In this document: piece after piece, positions 1-6,300 of the stretch
How the letters are laid out: every line of letters begins with the position of its first letter
Numbering within the stretch: the first letter of the stretch is position 1
Assembly: GCA_002317295.1 (NCBI GenBank)
Contig: DCIY01000023.1
Span: forward strand, 1-17,559
Direction: 5' to 3'
Length of the DNA: 17,559 bases
DNA from: Bacteroidales bacterium UBA1714
GTDB lineage: Bacteria; Bacteroidota; Bacteroidia; Bacteroidales; Paludibacteraceae
The notes under the pieces: generated by a model
Seen by the model: the letters and a program-made list of their open reading frames with translations, nothing else
Databases searched by the model: none
What the model was told of the DNA's origin: nothing
Made by a program: the position numbers and the translations under genes

Positions 1-38
1 TAAACCTTTTTCAGGACAAATCACCATAAACGGGACAT

Positions 39-71
39 CCATATAGGATCCATATAGGATGCGTATAGGAT
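39..71. repeat. Three tandem 11-bp units
   Basis: Two exact copies of CCATATAGGAT (39-49, 50-60) are followed by a variant GCGTATAGGAT (61-71). The third unit begins a 22-bp stretch (61-82) that is repeated exactly at 1136-1157. The 11-bp period is close to one helical turn. The tract lies just upstream of the promoter for the DUF4160 gene. Its function is unknown; it could be a protein-binding array or simply an intergenic repeat. Confidence 0.8.
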
Positions 72-82
72 GAGCGTTAAAA
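61..82 (+). repeat. 22-bp direct repeat, left copy
   Basis: Positions 61-82 are identical to 1136-1157. Both copies start GCGTATAGGATGAGCG and end in TTAAAA. The pair brackets the DUF4160/DUF2442 genes and the antirepressor fragment. It could be a remnant of an integrated element's ends or two copies of a dispersed intergenic repeat; the window alone does not decide. Confidence 0.85.
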
Positions 83-103
83 AACTCTTTTTTTCGCTCT
101 AAA

Positions 104-135
104 CTTGCATATGTCAAAAAATAATTGTACTTTTG
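104..135 (+). promoter_or_regulatory. Promoter of the DUF4160-DUF2442 pair
   Basis: A -33-like CTTG (104-107) is followed after exactly 20 nt by TACTTTTG (128-135), matching the Bacteroidetes -7 box TAnnTTTG. The spacer carries CATATGTC and a run of A, as in four other promoters of this window. Transcription should start near 141, giving a leader of about 44 nt. Confidence 0.75.
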
Positions 136-152
136 CGTCGCAAAACGCAAAA
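131..152. promoter_or_regulatory. Palindromic operator candidate on the TA-like promoter
   Basis: Positions 131-145 form a perfect 7-1-7 palindrome (TTTTGCG, T, CGCAAAA), and CGCAAAA is repeated directly at 146-152. The palindrome covers the TTTG of the -7 box and the expected transcription start. This is the position where a self-repressing antitoxin or other repressor would bind. The role is inferred; the symmetry is seen directly. Confidence 0.55.
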
Positions 153-184
153 TAGAACAAAGAACAAACTAAACTTCTAGTATT

Positions 185-442
185 ATGCCTGAAATAAGTA
201 GATTCTATGGAATTGTAATTAGTCTATTTTGGAAAGACCACAATCCCCCACATGTTCACTTTACATATGGCAATTACGAATGTTCTATAAGTGTAATTGA
301 TCGTGTAGTAGATGGACAAGCCCCGGCGAAAGTGATTGCCAAAGTAAATGCCTGGATTGATTTGCATGAACAAGAGATTTTAACCATGTGGGAAGATGCC
401 CAAAATGGAAATCAAATAGGAAGAATAGAGCCCTTAAAATAG
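185..442 (+). CDS. DUF4160 family protein, possible toxin-antitoxin partner
   Basis: The protein has 85 residues and no signal peptide. Its N-terminal half carries the family hallmark: a short beta segment ISRFYGIVISLFWKDH, then NPPHVHFTYG (about residues 21-30). The PPHxH cluster is the conserved core of DUF4160. The C-terminal half is helical (NAWIDLHEQEILTMWEDA). The length is normal for the family. From memory of the family, DUF4160 genes often sit next to DUF2442 genes in small two-gene units treated as candidate toxin-antitoxin modules; I know of no settled biochemical activity. Here a DUF2442 gene follows after only 6 nt, so the two are co-transcribed. The ATG at 185 sits about 44 nt after the expected transcription start, behind an A-rich leader without a strong Shine-Dalgarno sequence. 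Confidence 0.85.
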   Translation: MPEISRFYGIVISLFWKDHNPPHVHFTYGNYECSISVIDRVVDGQAPAKVIAKVNAWIDLHEQEILTMWEDAQNGNQIGRIEPLK

Positions 443-448
443 ATAGTT

Positions 449-682
449 ATGTTAAGAGTAACGGATGTAGAATATTTGAAAGATTATACGCTAATGTTAT
501 CTTTCAATGATGGAGTTAAGAAGATTGTTGATTTGGCTCCATATTTAACAGGAGATGTTTTTGGCCCTTTGAGAGACAAATATCTCTTTATTCAATTTGC
601 ACTAACTCCAATTACGTTAGAATGGGCCAATGGTGCAGATTTAGCACCTGAATTCTTATATGAAATAGGACAGGTGGCTTAA
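449..682 (+). CDS. DUF2442 family protein, possible toxin-antitoxin partner
   Basis: This is a complete 77-residue member of DUF2442. The visible family pattern is an opening strand pair (VTDVEYLKDYTLMLSFNDG), then KKIVDLAPYL with the conserved Asp-Leu, VFGPLRD, and the closing TLEWANGADLAPEFLY, where the W-x-N-G-A-D motif (about residues 59-64) is the strongest signature. It lies 6 nt after the DUF4160 gene and shares its promoter. Family members are small cytoplasmic proteins of uncertain function. The repeated pairing with DUF4160 suggests the two proteins form a complex, and the palindrome at the promoter would fit self-regulation. Which partner would be toxin or antitoxin cannot be told from the sequence. 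Confidence 0.85.
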   Translation: MLRVTDVEYLKDYTLMLSFNDGVKKIVDLAPYLTGDVFGPLRDKYLFIQFALTPITLEWANGADLAPEFLYEIGQVA

Positions 683-710
683 TATAAGTTCCTCACCCCG
701 GAACGGGAAA

Positions 711-961
711 ATAACAGACCAACCCGATACGGCACATGCTCGTAATTACTGGAAAGTGCTGAAATTCAGATTGATAGATGAAGGAAACGAGTCGGTTACA
801 AATTGTAACCAACTGAAATTAACCGCATCAGACGGAAAACATTATCTTACTGATGTGGCTGACACAGAGCAATTGCTGCGTATTATTCAGTCTGTACCAA
901 AAAGAAAGCGATTGACTACATTACTCCAAAAGATGAATTGCCTTTTTCCAAAGGAGAATAA
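711..961 (+). pseudogene. Fragment of a Bro-N (BRO/antirepressor) phage-type gene
   Basis: Reading from 711 in one frame gives ITDQPDTAHARNYWKVLKFR, then an acidic stretch, TNCNQLKLTASDGKHY, and TDVADTEQLLRIIQSVP. This closely resembles the middle of Bro-N domain proteins of Bacteroidales (ARxYWxxLK, NCxQLKL, DGKxYxTDxADTEQLxRxIQS), which are phage-type antirepressors or DNA-binding proteins. The N-terminal part of the domain is absent, and no proper start precedes it except a GTG at 756 in mid-motif. After QSVP (about 901) the expected SPKAEPFKxWLA continuation is missing. Instead a different frame, from about 902, reads KAIDYITPKDELPFSKGE and stops at 959-961. The open frame of the first part runs on to 986 without family similarity. 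So both ends are lost and a frame change or deletion has occurred. It is probably a relic of a mobile element. Confidence 0.65.
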
Positions 962-1071
962 CCTCACCGTCCACCGCGGGACGTAAAATGGCGGACACAT
1001 ATTGAACCATTACAAATTGTAACAGGTTGGAGTTTCTTTGCCATTTTTTGGCTGATTTTTCACTATATTTT

Positions 1072-1115
1072 CCGTAAGTGGGCCGTAAGTCGCCCGTAAG
1101 CAGAGCGTAAGTCCA
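1072..1115. repeat. Four tandem 11-bp CGTAAG units
   Basis: The units are CCGTAAGTGGG, CCGTAAGTCGC, CCGTAAGCAGA and GCGTAAGTCCA, abutting with no gap. The first seven bases are the most conserved. The period is 11 bp, the same as the unrelated array at 39-71. Their role is unknown. Confidence 0.8.
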
Positions 1116-1135
1116 TGCTCCCATACTGCTGGGAG

Positions 1136-1157
1136 GCGTATAGGATGAGCGTTAAAA
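1136..1157 (+). repeat. 22-bp direct repeat, right copy
   Basis: Exact copy of 61-82, in the same orientation, 1,075 bp downstream. It lies about 58 bp upstream of the -33 box of the next promoter; the left copy lies about 21 bp upstream of its own. Confidence 0.85.
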
Positions 1158-1215
1158 TAGTCCACTTTAAGCGTAACAACACACCGGACAAATTCGAACA
1201 ACCCACGGGACAAAG

Positions 1216-1247
1216 TTTGCGTATATGAGAAAAAAGTTGTAATTTTG
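1216..1247 (+). promoter_or_regulatory. Promoter of the secreted protein gene at 1345
   Basis: TTTG (1216-1219), 20 nt of spacer reading CGTATATGAGAAAAAAGTTG, then TAATTTTG (1240-1247). This is a full match to the Bacteroidetes consensus. Transcription should start near 1253, giving a leader of about 90 nt. Confidence 0.8.
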
Positions 1248-1267
1248 CACCGTGAATTGAAAAAACA

Positions 1268-1321
1268 TGTTCCACGCAGCGTAAGCTCTCGGAAAGGTCT
1301 CGAAAAACTCACCGTGGAACA
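1268..1321 (+). promoter_or_regulatory. Inverted repeat in the 5' leader
   Basis: TGTTCCACG (1268-1276) and CGTGGAACA (1313-1321) are perfect 9-bp complements separated by 36 nt. They lie in the leader between the promoter and the start codon at 1345, so the mRNA could fold into a stem ending about 23 nt before the ATG. It resembles no riboswitch class I know. A role in translation control is inference only. Confidence 0.45.
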
Positions 1322-1344
1322 AAGATAAATACAATTGAAACGCT

Positions 1345-1917
1345 ATGAAAAAGTATTGTAAACTTCTATTTGTTGGCATCGCAAGTATGGTTAGCATCGC
1401 CATGAGTGCCCAGTCCCACCTGCAATTCAAAGGCATCGAAATCAATGGATCTATCCAGTCCGTGATGTCTCAACTGGAGCAACAAGGATTCCAATCCATA
1501 AGTGCCGAAAATTTAACTGGGTCGATGGTGGGTAATTTTACGGGTCGTACGGTCACCTTACTCTTGTCTGCCACACCCGTTTCTAAGAATGTCTATACCA
1601 TTATCGTGGTGTACGATGATCCATCTGATGAGAGTCTGTTGTTTACTGTCAACGATATGCTCAAAACGCGTCTAACCAAGAAGTATGGAGAACCTCTTAA
1701 TGCAGAGGAACAATTCCAGTCGCCTTATTCGCGCACAGAAAGTCCACGTCAGGCATTTATGTCGCAACAAGCAGTTTGTCGCACCGTGTGGAAGTTAGAT
1801 CAAGGTGCAATAGCTGTTTCCATTCAGAATCTGATGGGCCAGGTTGTCACTACGCTGGTCTATGCAGACCAGGTCAATACTGCCCTCAACGAATCCGAAA
1901 TGGATAACGACCTGTAA
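1345..1917 (+). CDS. Secreted protein of unknown function
   Basis: The protein has 190 residues. Residues 1-22 form a typical signal peptide: two Lys near the start, a hydrophobic core LLFVGIASMVSIAM, and an SAQ end. No lipobox Cys follows, so it is probably periplasmic. The mature part opens with HLQFKGIEINGSIQSVMSQL, then LEQQGF and a GxFTGRTVTLLL strand. From memory this resembles a family of uncharacterised Bacteroidales exported proteins that begin HLKFxGIPxxGT and contain a TGTFxG-type strand; no function is known for them. One Cys remains in the mature chain. The gene is preceded by its own promoter and structured leader and followed within 5 nt by a heptamer repeat tract and then a terminator, so it appears monocistronic. 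Confidence 0.8.
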   Translation: MKKYCKLLFVGIASMVSIAMSAQSHLQFKGIEINGSIQSVMSQLEQQGFQSISAENLTGSMVGNFTGRTVTLLLSATPVSKNVYTIIVVYDDPSDESLLFTVNDMLKTRLTKKYGEPLNAEEQFQSPYSRTESPRQAFMSQQAVCRTVWKLDQGAIAVSIQNLMGQVVTTLVYADQVNTALNESEMDNDL

Positions 1918-1922
1918 ATAAT

Positions 1923-1985
1923 GGTGAAGGGTGAAGGGTGAAAGGTGAAAGGTGAAAGGTGAAGGGTGAAGGGTGAAAGGCGAAA
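1923..1985. repeat. Heptamer tandem repeat (GGTGAAA/GGTGAAG)
   Basis: Nine consecutive 7-bp units start at 1923: GGTGAAG twice, GGTGAAA three times, GGTGAAG twice, GGTGAAA once and GGCGAAA once, with a degenerate tenth GGATAAA. Variation is confined almost entirely to the last base. Tracts of this type are frequent between genes in Bacteroidota and Cyanobacteria. It begins 5 nt after the stop of the preceding gene and leads directly into the terminator. Confidence 0.9.
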
Positions 1986-1991
1986 GGATAA

Positions 1992-2024
1992 AAAGAAGGA
2001 GCACTCGCGTGAGGCTCCTTCTTT
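1992..2024. terminator. Bidirectional intrinsic terminator
   Basis: AAAGAAGGAGC (1992-2002) pairs perfectly with GCTCCTTCTTT (2014-2024). The loop can extend the stem with CTC/GAG around GCGT. T-rich sequence follows the stem on both strands. It sits between the convergent secreted-protein gene and mutB and can serve both. Confidence 0.85.
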
Positions 2025-2052
2025 GTTGAAATCCTTGACAGGAATTGCGGGA

Positions 2053-4191
2053 TTATTGCATCAGCAAATCCATCACAATCTTGGCGCTGTGTGCTACCGA
2101 GGTACCAGGACCAAAGATAGCAGCTACACCGGCACGATAGAGGAAATCATAATCCTGTGCAGGAATGACACCACCGGCGGTTACCATGATATCCGGACGA
2201 CCCAGTTTCTTGAGTTCCTCAATTACCTGCGGAATCAGCGTCTTGTGACCTGCAGCCAAAGAGGATACACCGAGTACGTGTACATCGTTCTCCACAGCCT
2301 GCTTAGCAGCCTCTGCCGGAGTTTGGAACAACGGACCCATATCCACATCAAAACCGCAGTCAGCATAACCCGTAGCCACCACTTTGGCACCACGGTCGTG
2401 ACCGTCCTGACCCATCTTGGCAATCATAATACGAGGTTGACGACCCTCTTTCTTAGCAAACTCGGAAGTGAGACGCACAGCTTCCTGGAAGTCAGCGTCA
2501 TTGGTTGTACCTGCTTTATACACGCCTGAAATAGTTCTAATAGTTGCTTTATAACGTCCTACAACGCTCTCGCAAGCGTCGGAGATCTCACCTAAGCTAG
2601 CACGCAGACCGGCAGCCTTAACGGCCAAAGCGAGAAGGTTCTCACCCTTGCCACCATCAGCCCAAGCCTGAACAGAAGCGGTAATCTCCTTTAATGCAGC
2701 CTGAACAGCAGCCTCATCACGATGAGCGCGAAGGTCAGCCAAACGAGCTACCTGCTCATTGCGAACAGCGGTATTATCCACCTCAAGGATATCAATAGGA
2801 TCTTCGTGATCGAGACGATACTCATTCACGCCGACAATCTTTTGACTTCCTGAGTCAATACGAGCCTGTGTACGAGCCGCAGCTTCCTCAATACGCATCT
2901 TAGGAATACCGGTCTCAATAGCCGCAGCCATACCGCCCAGTTTCTCAATTTCCTGGATATGAGCCCAAGCCTTATCCATAATCTCCTTAGTCAGTGCCTC
3001 TACATAGTAGGAACCTGCCCATGGATCCACCTGTTTGCAGACCTTGGTTTCCTCTTGGATATAAATCTGAGTATTACGAGCAATACGAGCGGAGAAGTCG
3101 GTAGGCAATGCGATAGCCTCGTCTAATGCGTTGGTGTGCAAGGACTGGGTATGACCCAGCGCAGCACCCATGGCCTCGATACAGGTACGACCTACGTTGT
3201 TATAAGGATCCTGCTCGGTGAGCGACCAACCGGAAGTCTGGCAGTGGGTACGGAGCGCCATGGATTTGGGATTCTTGGCTCCAAAGGACTTGACAATCTT
3301 TGCCCACAACATACGACCTGCACGCATCTTGGCAATCTCCATGAAGTGGTTCATACCGATGGCCCAGAAGAAGGACAAACGCGGAGCAAAGGTGTCGACA
3401 CTCATGCCTGCATTCACACCGGCACGGAGGTACTCCATACCATCGGCCAGAGTGTAAGCCAATTCGATATCTGCCGTAGCACCTGCCTCTTGCATGTGGT
3501 AACCGGAGATAGAGATGGAATTGAACTTAGGCATGTTCTGAGAAGTATACTCAAAGATGTCGGCAATAATCTTCATCGAGAACTTAGGAGGATAGATATA
3601 GGTGTTACGAACCATGAACTCTTTGAGAATATCGTTCTGAATCGTACCAGCCATTTCTTCCAACTTAGCATCCTGCTCCAAACCGGCATTGATATAGAAA
3701 GCCAGGATAGGAAGAACGGCACCATTCATGGTCATGCTGACGGACATCTTATTCAATGGAATACCTGCAAAGAGGACTTTCATATCCTCCAACGAGCAGA
3801 TGCTTACACCGGCTTTTCCGACATCACCGACAACACGCATATTATCGGCATTGTAACCACGGTGAGTAGGCAGGTCAAAGGCCACGGAAAGGCCCTTCTG
3901 ACCCGAAGCGAGGTTACGACGGTAGAAGGCATTGGATTCGGCAGCAGTAGAGAATCCTGCATACTGACGAATGGTCCAAGGACGCATCGGATACATGCCG
4001 CTGTACGGGCCACGCAGGAAAGGTGGCAAACCGGCTGCATAATTGAGGTGCTCCATTCCTTGGAGATCCTCTTTGGTATAAATAGGCTTAACGTCAATCA
4101 ACTCAGGCGTTTGCCAATTTTTCTCATTCGCTCCTTCAACATGAGAAGCAGCTACTTTTTTGATATCAATATCTTTAAAATTTGGTTTCAT
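2053..4191 (-). CDS. mutB: Methylmalonyl-CoA mutase, large (catalytic) subunit
   Basis: This 712-residue protein interconverts succinyl-CoA and (R)-methylmalonyl-CoA using adenosylcobalamin, the B12 step of propionate formation in Bacteroidales. The N-terminal TIM-barrel substrate domain shows PFLRGPYSGMYPMRPWTIRQ (57-76, with catalytic-site Tyr63), SVAFDLPTHRGYNADN (102-117), RNTYIYPP (195-202) and SISGYHMQEAGAT (227-239, His232 over the corrin). The C-terminal B12 domain has MGQDGHDRGAKVV with the base-off motif D596-x-H598-x-x-G601, then GVSSLAAGH and TAGGVIPAQDY. All catalytic elements are present and the length is normal. It follows mutA after 5 nt on the minus strand, so the two are co-transcribed and form the heterodimer. 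The bidirectional terminator at 1992-2024 lies downstream. Confidence 0.97.
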   Translation of the reverse strand: MKPNFKDIDIKKVAASHVEGANEKNWQTPELIDVKPIYTKEDLQGMEHLNYAAGLPPFLRGPYSGMYPMRPWTIRQYAGFSTAAESNAFYRRNLASGQKGLSVAFDLPTHRGYNADNMRVVGDVGKAGVSICSLEDMKVLFAGIPLNKMSVSMTMNGAVLPILAFYINAGLEQDAKLEEMAGTIQNDILKEFMVRNTYIYPPKFSMKIIADIFEYTSQNMPKFNSISISGYHMQEAGATADIELAYTLADGMEYLRAGVNAGMSVDTFAPRLSFFWAIGMNHFMEIAKMRAGRMLWAKIVKSFGAKNPKSMALRTHCQTSGWSLTEQDPYNNVGRTCIEAMGAALGHTQSLHTNALDEAIALPTDFSARIARNTQIYIQEETKVCKQVDPWAGSYYVEALTKEIMDKAWAHIQEIEKLGGMAAAIETGIPKMRIEEAAARTQARIDSGSQKIVGVNEYRLDHEDPIDILEVDNTAVRNEQVARLADLRAHRDEAAVQAALKEITASVQAWADGGKGENLLALAVKAAGLRASLGEISDACESVVGRYKATIRTISGVYKAGTTNDADFQEAVRLTSEFAKKEGRQPRIMIAKMGQDGHDRGAKVVATGYADCGFDVDMGPLFQTPAEAAKQAVENDVHVLGVSSLAAGHKTLIPQVIEELKKLGRPDIMVTAGGVIPAQDYDFLYRAGVAAIFGPGTSVAHSAKIVMDLLMQ

Positions 4192-4196
4192 AGTGC

Positions 4197-6074
4197 TTAT
4201 TTGTTAAGAAGTTGAGCATTAAAATTCTTTAAGGTATCGAGAACATTGCACTTTACGTGGATAAAGTTCTTGATACCAAGTTTCTGAAGGTCTTCCATGC
4301 AAGCGGGAGCACCAGCAACGATGAACATCTCCTTGGCATCCTGAAGTTCTAACCAAGCTTGAGGTGCAAAAGCTGCATACTCATCATCAGACGAACACAG
4401 AACGATAATATCGGCTTTGGCCTTGCGGGCAGCCTTGATACCATCGTGAACAGACTTGAAGCCATTGTTGTCAATTACCTTATAACCTGCGCAAGCGAGG
4501 AAGTTGCACGAGAATTGTGCACGGGCAATACGCATGGCCAGATTACCAATGGTAAGCATAAACGCAACCGGTTGTTTCTTGGCTCCCTCGGTCTCGAGAC
4601 GCAAGGTCTCAAACTCTTCTGCAGCACGAGCAATAGGCAGAGCAGGAATCTCGTTCACCTTCTCGCAGCAGCAACCGCAATCAACAGGTTTAATTTTCTT
4701 GGCAACCTTCTCATTGAAGTTCGGGAACTGGTTGGAGCCCAACAACACTTCTTTGCGTTTAGCCACGTCGCTCAGACGGGTCTTCAGATTGGCAGCCACA
4801 GCCTCTTGTACTTTACCGGCTACAATCATCTCATACAGCCCACCCTGCTCCTGAATGGCGAGGAACTGCTTCCATGCCTCAGCAGCGATACTGTTGGTGA
4901 GGTTTTCGATGTAGTACGATCCTGCAGCAGGATCAACAACCTTATCAAAATGAGCTTCTTCCTTGAGCAGCAATTGTTGGTTGCGGGCGATACGCTCTGC
5001 AAAATCAGTAGGTTGCTCATAGGTCACGTCAAACGGCGTAACAACAATCTCGTCAACGCCTGCAAGAGCAGCAGACATCGTTTCAGTCTGGCTGCGCAAC
5101 AGGTTCACGTAGGCGTCAAAGACGGTCATATTAAAACGGGAAGTAGCGGCGCAAACATTCATCTTGGCAGCCTCTTTGAGGGCAGCGGTAAATGTAGGAG
5201 CCTTATATGCTTCCACAATCTTAGCCCACAACAGACGAGCGGCGCGGAACTTGGCAATTTCCATAAAATAGTTACCACCGATACCCATGTTAAAACGAAT
5301 CTCACGAGCAGCGAGGTAGTTAGGCAGACCTGCTTCAGTCATCATGGTCATGTACTCAGCGCCCCATGCCAATGCATAGGCGAGTTCCTGAGCGCAATAA
5401 GCGCCGGAGTTATTGAGGATAACCGAGTTAACGGCTACAACACGATAGTTCACCAATGTCTTGGCAGCATTGACGGTAGCCACCAGTTTGGCAGCCACTT
5501 CCTCGCGAGCGATGCGTTTACCCTTGATGAGCATATTCTTCATCGGGTCCACATTGATGGAACCATGAACTGCCTTGAAGTCATAACCCATGCGACCATA
5601 GTAGCGAACGAGAATACCGGCGAGTTCCGGAGCCTTGCAAGCGCAGATGTTGAAGTTGATCTGGATAGCACGAGCATCTATACCATTGAGCAACACTTTG
5701 ATAAAATGATAATTGAGTTTCTCTGCGTCCAAGCAGAATCCCAAAGAGGTAATACCCTTGTTGAGAACTTCGAGTGCCTTGGCATTGGCCTTGCGGGCAT
5801 TGACGCAAGCGCAGATGTTCTGACGAATCGCCCACTCGTTGTTCTCACGAGTACCGCGAACATAAGGGAATTGTCCGGGAGCGGACACGGTTGTTTTGAG
5901 ACCACGAAGGTCTTCTTGACGATAGAAAGGCTGTACATTAAAGCCTTCCGGAGTGCGCCAAACGAGCTTCTTCTCGAAATCTGCACCCTTGAGATCGGTG
6001 ATGATTTTCTCCTTCCAGGTCTTGGTGGAGATGGCGGGGAAATCAGCCAACAGATTCAATTTTTCTTCTGCCAT
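4197..6074 (-). CDS. mutA: Methylmalonyl-CoA mutase, small subunit
   Basis: This 625-residue partner of MutB has the same two-domain fold but is non-catalytic. The barrel part opens with VWRTPEGFNVQPFYRQEDL (38-56), then FPYVRGTRENNEWAIRQNI (69-87), which aligns with the MutB RGPY...RPWTIRQ region but lacks the catalytic Tyr. VDPAAGSYYIENLT corresponds to the VDPWAGSYYVE region of the large subunit. The C-terminal domain (about 500-625) is B12-like yet has no DxHxxG, as expected for small subunits. The linker before it contains an unusual Cys cluster, CGCCC, at residues 466-470. The start ATG lies about 62 nt after the predicted transcription start. mutB follows after 5 nt. No cobalamin riboswitch is visible in this short leader. 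Confidence 0.96.
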   Translation of the reverse strand: MAEEKLNLLADFPAISTKTWKEKIITDLKGADFEKKLVWRTPEGFNVQPFYRQEDLRGLKTTVSAPGQFPYVRGTRENNEWAIRQNICACVNARKANAKALEVLNKGITSLGFCLDAEKLNYHFIKVLLNGIDARAIQINFNICACKAPELAGILVRYYGRMGYDFKAVHGSINVDPMKNMLIKGKRIAREEVAAKLVATVNAAKTLVNYRVVAVNSVILNNSGAYCAQELAYALAWGAEYMTMMTEAGLPNYLAAREIRFNMGIGGNYFMEIAKFRAARLLWAKIVEAYKAPTFTAALKEAAKMNVCAATSRFNMTVFDAYVNLLRSQTETMSAALAGVDEIVVTPFDVTYEQPTDFAERIARNQQLLLKEEAHFDKVVDPAAGSYYIENLTNSIAAEAWKQFLAIQEQGGLYEMIVAGKVQEAVAANLKTRLSDVAKRKEVLLGSNQFPNFNEKVAKKIKPVDCGCCCEKVNEIPALPIARAAEEFETLRLETEGAKKQPVAFMLTIGNLAMRIARAQFSCNFLACAGYKVIDNNGFKSVHDGIKAARKAKADIIVLCSSDDEYAAFAPQAWLELQDAKEMFIVAGAPACMEDLQKLGIKNFIHVKCNVLDTLKNFNAQLLNK

Positions 6075-6143
6075 GATTTTTATAAATTAAAGAGTTAATT
6101 ATAATAAAATATTGAAATAAAAAACTATTTTACAATCAGCCGA

Positions 6144-6175
6144 CAAAGTTACTGCTTTTTTTTCAATTATGCAAA
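6144..6175 (-). promoter_or_regulatory. mutAB promoter
   Basis: On the minus strand TTTG (6175-6172), a 20-nt spacer CATAATTGAAAAAAAAGCAG, then TAACTTTG (6151-6144). The spacer is almost the same as in the tRNA-Glu promoter at 17032. Transcription should start near 6138. Confidence 0.8.
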
Positions 6176-6221
6176 TATATTCGGAATTTTCTTTAGAAAA
6201 TCATTATTAGGTTCTCGCGCG

Positions 6222-6253
6222 CTTGCGTATATGCAAAAAAAGGTGTACTTTTG
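6222..6253 (+). promoter_or_regulatory. Promoter of the mfd operon
   Basis: CTTG (6222-6225), a 20-nt spacer CGTATATGCAAAAAAAGGTG, then TACTTTTG (6246-6253). Start expected near 6259. It diverges from the mutAB promoter, with about 46 bp between the two -33 boxes. It is the only clear promoter found upstream of the six-gene run 6301-13458. Confidence 0.75.
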
Positions 6254-6300
6254 TATGCTAATTTGGGAAAGTGGGCGATGTGCCAAAAATAAGAACGATA

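Larger units (their letters stand above)
962..1215. other. Non-coding stretch with short repeats, no gene seen
   Basis: No convincing coding sequence is visible on either strand. It contains TTACAAATTGTAAC at 1010-1023, a palindrome that also occurs inside the antirepressor fragment at 796-809. It also contains four 11-bp CGTAAG units (1072-1115), the right copy of the 22-bp repeat (1136-1157), and a GGACAAAT...CGGGACA block (1186-1212) that resembles 14-36. The mix suggests accumulated dispersed repeats and remnants rather than a regulatory region of one gene. Confidence 0.6.

Noticed and set aside
690..714. Terminator after the DUF2442 gene
   Set aside because: The only hairpin (CCCG-GAA-CGGG at 697-707) is 4 bp long and is followed by A rather than T, so it does not qualify.
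1010..1312. Overlapping minus-strand open frames in the intergenic region
   Set aside because: They run through the 11-bp repeats, the 22-bp repeat and the promoter of the next gene; no start signal and no family resemblance that I can support.
1966..2529. 187-codon plus-strand open frame running from the heptamer repeat into mutB
   Set aside because: It starts in the repeat tract, crosses the terminator and then lies antisense to the B12 domain of mutB.
3136..4215. 359-codon open frame antisense to mutB
   Set aside because: Same reason: mutB is unambiguous in its own frame, and this frame shows no domain or composition of a real protein.
4359..6098. 579-codon open frame on the plus strand, antisense to mutA
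   Set aside because: It covers mutA almost exactly in register, has no recognisable motif, and its length follows from the codon bias of mutA avoiding stops on the other strand.
6075..6143. Cobalamin riboswitch in the mutAB leader
   Set aside because: The leader is only about 60 nt, AT-rich, with no B12-box-like sequence or extended stem.
6271..6300. GTG at 6271 as start of the first gene of the mfd run
   Set aside because: It would put charged residues before the signal peptide and leave almost no leader; ATG at 6301 gives a normal signal peptide.
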